Part shown: in pieces, positions 6,052-8,451 of the stretch
Numbering within the stretch: the stretch's first letter is position 1
Layout: each line of letters opens with the position of its first letter
Assembly: GCA_023424865.1 (NCBI GenBank)
Contig: JAFADM010000131.1
Span: 1 to 8,451, forward strand
Reading direction: 5' to 3'
Origin: Bacillota bacterium
GTDB lineage: Bacteria > Bacillota_A > Clostridia > DSM-8532
DNA: 8,451 nt
The notes under the pieces: model-generated
Database searches by the model: none
What the model was told of the DNA's origin: nothing
What the model saw: only the letters and a program-made list of their open reading frames with translations
Made by a program: the position numbers and the translations under genes

Positions 6052-6741
6052 ATGAAAACCGTTTTGCTGGTGGAAGATGATAAAACCATTCTTATGGGCC
6101 TGGAGTATTCCCTTAAACAGGAGGGCTATAATGTTGTCTGTTTCTCCACTGTCTCGGAGGCACGTGCCTTTCTGCGGGAAGGGCGGTTTGACCTTGCCCT
6201 TTTGGATTTGGGCCTTCCCGACGGCAGCGGCTATGATCTTTGCAGGCTTATCCGCCAAGCCGGAAACACGCCTGTGGTTTTCCTGACCGCTTATGACGAT
6301 GAGGTGAATGTGGTCATGGGCCTGGACATGGGAGCCGACGACTACATTTCAAAGCCCTTCAGGGTAAGGGAGCTTTTATCCCGTCTTCGCACGGTGCTGC
6401 GCCGCTATGGCCAGGGAGAGGAAACAAGGGATATCCTGCGCCTGGGAGATGTTCTTATACACACCCGTCAGGGAAAGGTGACAAAGGGGGAAAGCGAGAT
6501 AGCGCTGACCGCCCTGGAATACCGTCTTTTATTAACCCTTGCCTCCCATTCAGGCCAGGTGCTCAGCCGGGGTCAGCTTTTGGAAGGCCTTTGGGATGTG
6601 GGAGGGGAATTTGTAAACGACAATACTCTCACGGTCTATATCAAGCGTCTGCGTGAAAAGATAGAAGGGGATCCCCAAAATCCCCAGCTTATACAAACCG
6701 TCCGAGGGCTGGGCTACAGAGCGGAGGAGCCCTCATGCTGA
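6052..6741 (+). CDS. OmpR-family response regulator
   Basis: A 229-residue two-component transcription factor. The receiver domain (about 3-115) has the acidic pair D9/D10, the phospho-acceptor D52 in LLDLGLPDGSG, the switch residues T79 and Y98, and K101 in the KPF motif. A winged-helix OmpR/PhoB DNA-binding domain fills about 128-225, ending in the family pattern NDNTLTVYIKRLREKIEGDP and then TVRGLGYR. The length is normal. AGGAGG (6037-6042) lies 9 bases before the ATG. The gene overlaps the following histidine kinase by 7 bases, indicating translational coupling. Through its kinase and the ABC transporter further on, it fits a BceR-like regulator that activates a detoxification transporter. 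The likely target sites are the GTCAC elements at 7733-7771. The match to BceR rather than another OmpR subfamily rests on context. Confidence 0.95.
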   Translation: MKTVLLVEDDKTILMGLEYSLKQEGYNVVCFSTVSEARAFLREGRFDLALLDLGLPDGSGYDLCRLIRQAGNTPVVFLTAYDDEVNVVMGLDMGADDYISKPFRVRELLSRLRTVLRRYGQGEETRDILRLGDVLIHTRQGKVTKGESEIALTALEYRLLLTLASHSGQVLSRGQLLEGLWDVGGEFVNDNTLTVYIKRLREKIEGDPQNPQLIQTVRGLGYRAEEPSC

Positions 6742-7736
6742 GAAACAGGGAATATCTTATTTTTTTGCTCATCGTTTTTTTTGCCCTGGGCGCAGCCTTT
6801 GGGTTGGGCCTTCTCGTTTCTTTGGAGACGGCTCTTTTCTCCGTTGGAACAGGGCTTGTTATTACCCTCATATCCACCTGCTTTACCCGATGGCGTTACA
6901 GGCAGCTTGAAAAGCTGAGCTATCGCTTAAGCCGCATTAACAGGGGGGATTACAGCCTGCAGCTTCGGGATGAGGCGGAAGGCGAGCTCTCTATATTAAA
7001 AAGTGAAATCTACAAGACCACCGTCATGCTCCGGGAGAAAAACGAGCAGCTCCAATGGGAAAAGGGAGCGCTTCAATCCTTGCTCACCGATATATCCCAT
7101 CAGCTTAAAACGCCGCTTACATCCATGTTTGTCATGATTGATCTGCTTTCAGAAGAGGATTTGCCCGAGGAGAAGCGCCGGGAATTCACAGACCGTATCC
7201 GGGCTCAGCTTGAGCGCCTTCAGTGGCTGGTCACCTCCCTTTTAAAGCTGTCCAGACTGGACTCCGGGGTCGTTCAATTCAAGTCCGAATCCGTTCCGAC
7301 CCAAACCCTTATAAAGAAAGCCCTTGAGCCCCTTTTAATCCCCGTGGAGCTCAAACAGCAGACTCTGATAGAGGACTGCGACGGGTCAAGCCTTAACTGT
7401 GACGCCACCTGGACGTCGGAGGCTATTCTGAATATACTGAAAAACTGCGTGGAGCACACTCCTGAAAAGGGCTCCATTGCTGTTACCTGCCATGCCAACC
7501 CTCTCTATGTGGAGATTCGCATTGAAGACAGCGGGCCGGGCATCAATCCTAAGGATTTACCCCATATCTGGAGCCGTTTTTACCGGGGGCAGAATGCTCA
7601 AAGCGACAGTGTAGGCATCGGTCTTGCCATGGCGGCAGCCATAGTCCAGGGACAGGGCGGCACTGTAGATGCCGGAAAGGGTAAGCTGGGCGGCAGCCTC
7701 TTTATTCTCCGATTCCCCCGAAGAACCGCAGTGTGA
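6735..7736 (+). CDS. Intramembrane-sensing histidine kinase (BceS-like)
   Basis: A 333-residue membrane sensor kinase, close in size to BceS-type kinases. Two hydrophobic segments (about 7-28 and 32-51) are joined by only a few residues, so there is essentially no extracellular sensor domain. A HAMP-like or coiled linker (about 55-110) leads to the H-box DISHQLKTPLTSM with the phospho-accepting H122. The ATPase domain shows the N-box ILNILKNCVEHT (N233, N237), the G1 box DSGPGI (265-270), the F-box region RFYRG, and the G2 box GIGLAMAAAIVQGQGG. The ATG at 6735 lies inside the end of the response regulator gene and has GGAGGAG (6723-6729) five bases upstream. In the known BceRS systems such kinases take their signal from the partner ABC transporter, and an ABC ATPase gene indeed follows. 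A cell-envelope antibiotic or peptide stimulus is inference. Confidence 0.93.
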   Translation: MLRNREYLIFLLIVFFALGAAFGLGLLVSLETALFSVGTGLVITLISTCFTRWRYRQLEKLSYRLSRINRGDYSLQLRDEAEGELSILKSEIYKTTVMLREKNEQLQWEKGALQSLLTDISHQLKTPLTSMFVMIDLLSEEDLPEEKRREFTDRIRAQLERLQWLVTSLLKLSRLDSGVVQFKSESVPTQTLIKKALEPLLIPVELKQQTLIEDCDGSSLNCDATWTSEAILNILKNCVEHTPEKGSIAVTCHANPLYVEIRIEDSGPGINPKDLPHIWSRFYRGQNAQSDSVGIGLAMAAAIVQGQGGTVDAGKGKLGGSLFILRFPRRTAV

Positions 7737-7771
7737 CTAAACTGTCACCTTAAAAGTCACCGTAGAGTCAT
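7733..7771 (+). promoter_or_regulatory. Probable response-regulator binding sites before the ABC transporter gene
   Basis: Four related elements lie between the kinase and ATPase genes: GTGAC (7733-7737), GTCAC (7744-7748), GTCAC (7756-7760) and GTCAT (7767-7771). The first two form an inverted repeat with a 6-base spacer. The last three are direct repeats 11-12 bases apart, about one helical turn, as OmpR-family regulators prefer. A weak -10 (TAAGAT, 7782-7787) without a good -35 lies just downstream, the layout of an activator-dependent promoter. The assignment to the neighbouring regulator is inference. Confidence 0.55.
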
Positions 7772-7814
7772 ATGAAGGCTTTAAGATAAGGAGGTAAGAG
7801 AGGAGATATAAGCT

Positions 7815-8451
7815 ATGGAAATTTTAAGAGTAGAAAATATAAGCAAGGTTTACGGCAGCGGTGAGGCCTCGGTGAAAGCCCTGGACAATGTATCCCTGAA
7901 GGTGGAAAAAGGGGAGTTTGTGGCCATTGTGGGTTCCTCCGGTTCGGGGAAAAGCACGCTGCTTCACATCCTTGGTGGCGTGGACAGGCCAACCTCCGGC
8001 AAGGTTTTTATTGATAATACGGATATTTACGCTTTAAATGAAAGCAAGCTGGCTATTTTTCGGCGGCGTCAGATAGGACTCGTTTACCAGTTTTATAATT
8101 TAATACCAGTATTGACTGTAGAGGAAAATACCCAGCTTCCCCTTCTTTTGGATTCGAGAAAAAGTGATCCCGCTCAGCTGGCGGAGGTACTTAAGCTTTT
8201 AGGTTTAAGCGATAGGAAAAAGCACCTGCCCAATCAGCTTTCCGGCGGTCAGCAGCAAAGGGTATCCATCGGAAGGGCCCTGGTTAACAGCCCGGCCCTC
8301 ATGCTTGCCGATGAGCCTACGGGCAATCTGGACAGCAAAAACAGTGCCGATATCATGGCCCTTTTAAAGGAATCCAACCGAAAATTCGGTCAAACCCTCA
8401 TTCTCATCACCCATGACAATCAAATTGCCCTGCAGGCCGATCGCATCATCG
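7815..8451 (+). CDS. ABC transporter ATP-binding protein, BceA/MacB class (runs off right edge)
   Basis: The first 212 codons of an ABC ATPase; perhaps 15-45 residues are missing beyond the edge. All nucleotide-binding motifs are present: Walker A GSSGSGKST (40-48), Q-loop Q92 in VYQFYNLIPVLTVEEN, signature LSGGQQQRV (142-150), Walker B ALMLADE (161-167), D-loop NLDS (171-174) and H-loop H200. The MEILRVENISKVYGSGEASVKALDNVS opening (shown here only as a landmark at residues 1-27) and the Q-loop sequence are typical of ATPases that pair with FtsX-fold permeases (BceA, MacB, LolD). The ATG at 7815 has GAGGAG-type sequence (7799-7804) about 10 bases upstream; a second AAGGAGGT at 7788-7795 is too far away. 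With the preceding regulator and kinase it forms a BceRS-BceA-like module. The permease should follow downstream; its size and domain structure would separate a Bce-type system from MacB-type efflux. Confidence 0.94.
   Translation, partial: MEILRVENISKVYGSGEASVKALDNVSLKVEKGEFVAIVGSSGSGKSTLLHILGGVDRPTSGKVFIDNTDIYALNESKLAIFRRRQIGLVYQFYNLIPVLTVEENTQLPLLLDSRKSDPAQLAEVLKLLGLSDRKKHLPNQLSGGQQQRVSIGRALVNSPALMLADEPTGNLDSKNSADIMALLKESNRKFGQTLILITHDNQIALQADRII

Overview
The window is typical of a low-to-mid GC Gram-positive anaerobe (Bacillota, probably Clostridia). The basis is strong AGGAGG-type ribosome binding sites, a carbohydrate ABC transporter with no dedicated ATPase in view, a CcpA/LacI-type operator, and a BceRS-like two-component system beside an ABC transporter. 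This taxonomic call is inference; no rRNA or phylogenetic marker is present. No mobile element, CRISPR array, tRNA or rRNA was seen.

Left half (1-4681), minus strand: a carbohydrate-uptake operon read right to left. The order is a MalG-type permease (4681-3851), a lipoprotein substrate-binding protein (3781-2489), a MalF-type permease (2381-1488), a cytoplasmic ComEC-type metallo-beta-lactamase-fold hydrolase (1444-422), and the N-terminal part of a LacI-family repressor (371 to beyond the left edge). The binding-protein gene sits between the two permease genes, which is an uncommon order. A GC-rich hairpin with a T tract lies between the binding protein and MalF genes and probably sets their expression ratio. 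A palindromic cre/LacI-type operator (4745-4760) lies upstream of the first gene.

Middle (4682-5981): a divergent intergenic region of about 400 bases, then a plus-strand monocistronic SplB-like (COG1533) radical SAM gene (5079-5948). This gene has a good extended -10 promoter and a hairpin after its stop. The protein ends in QLSLF, an exact match to the consensus bacterial sliding-clamp-binding pentapeptide.

Right half (6052-8451), plus strand: an OmpR-family response regulator overlaps a histidine kinase with two membrane segments and almost no external loop (an intramembrane-sensing kinase). After 78 bases comes the ATPase of a BceA/MacB-class ABC transporter, cut by the right edge. The gap between kinase and ATPase carries regularly spaced GTCAC elements, both inverted and direct, which look like the response regulator's binding sites. 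By homology the module is an envelope-stress or antimicrobial-peptide sensing and detoxification system. The permease that would confirm this lies outside the window.

Most of this is recognisable biology. The parts most worth a second look are the clamp-binding tail on the radical SAM protein, the metallo-beta-lactamase-fold enzyme embedded in a sugar-transport operon, and the clear cis-regulatory elements.
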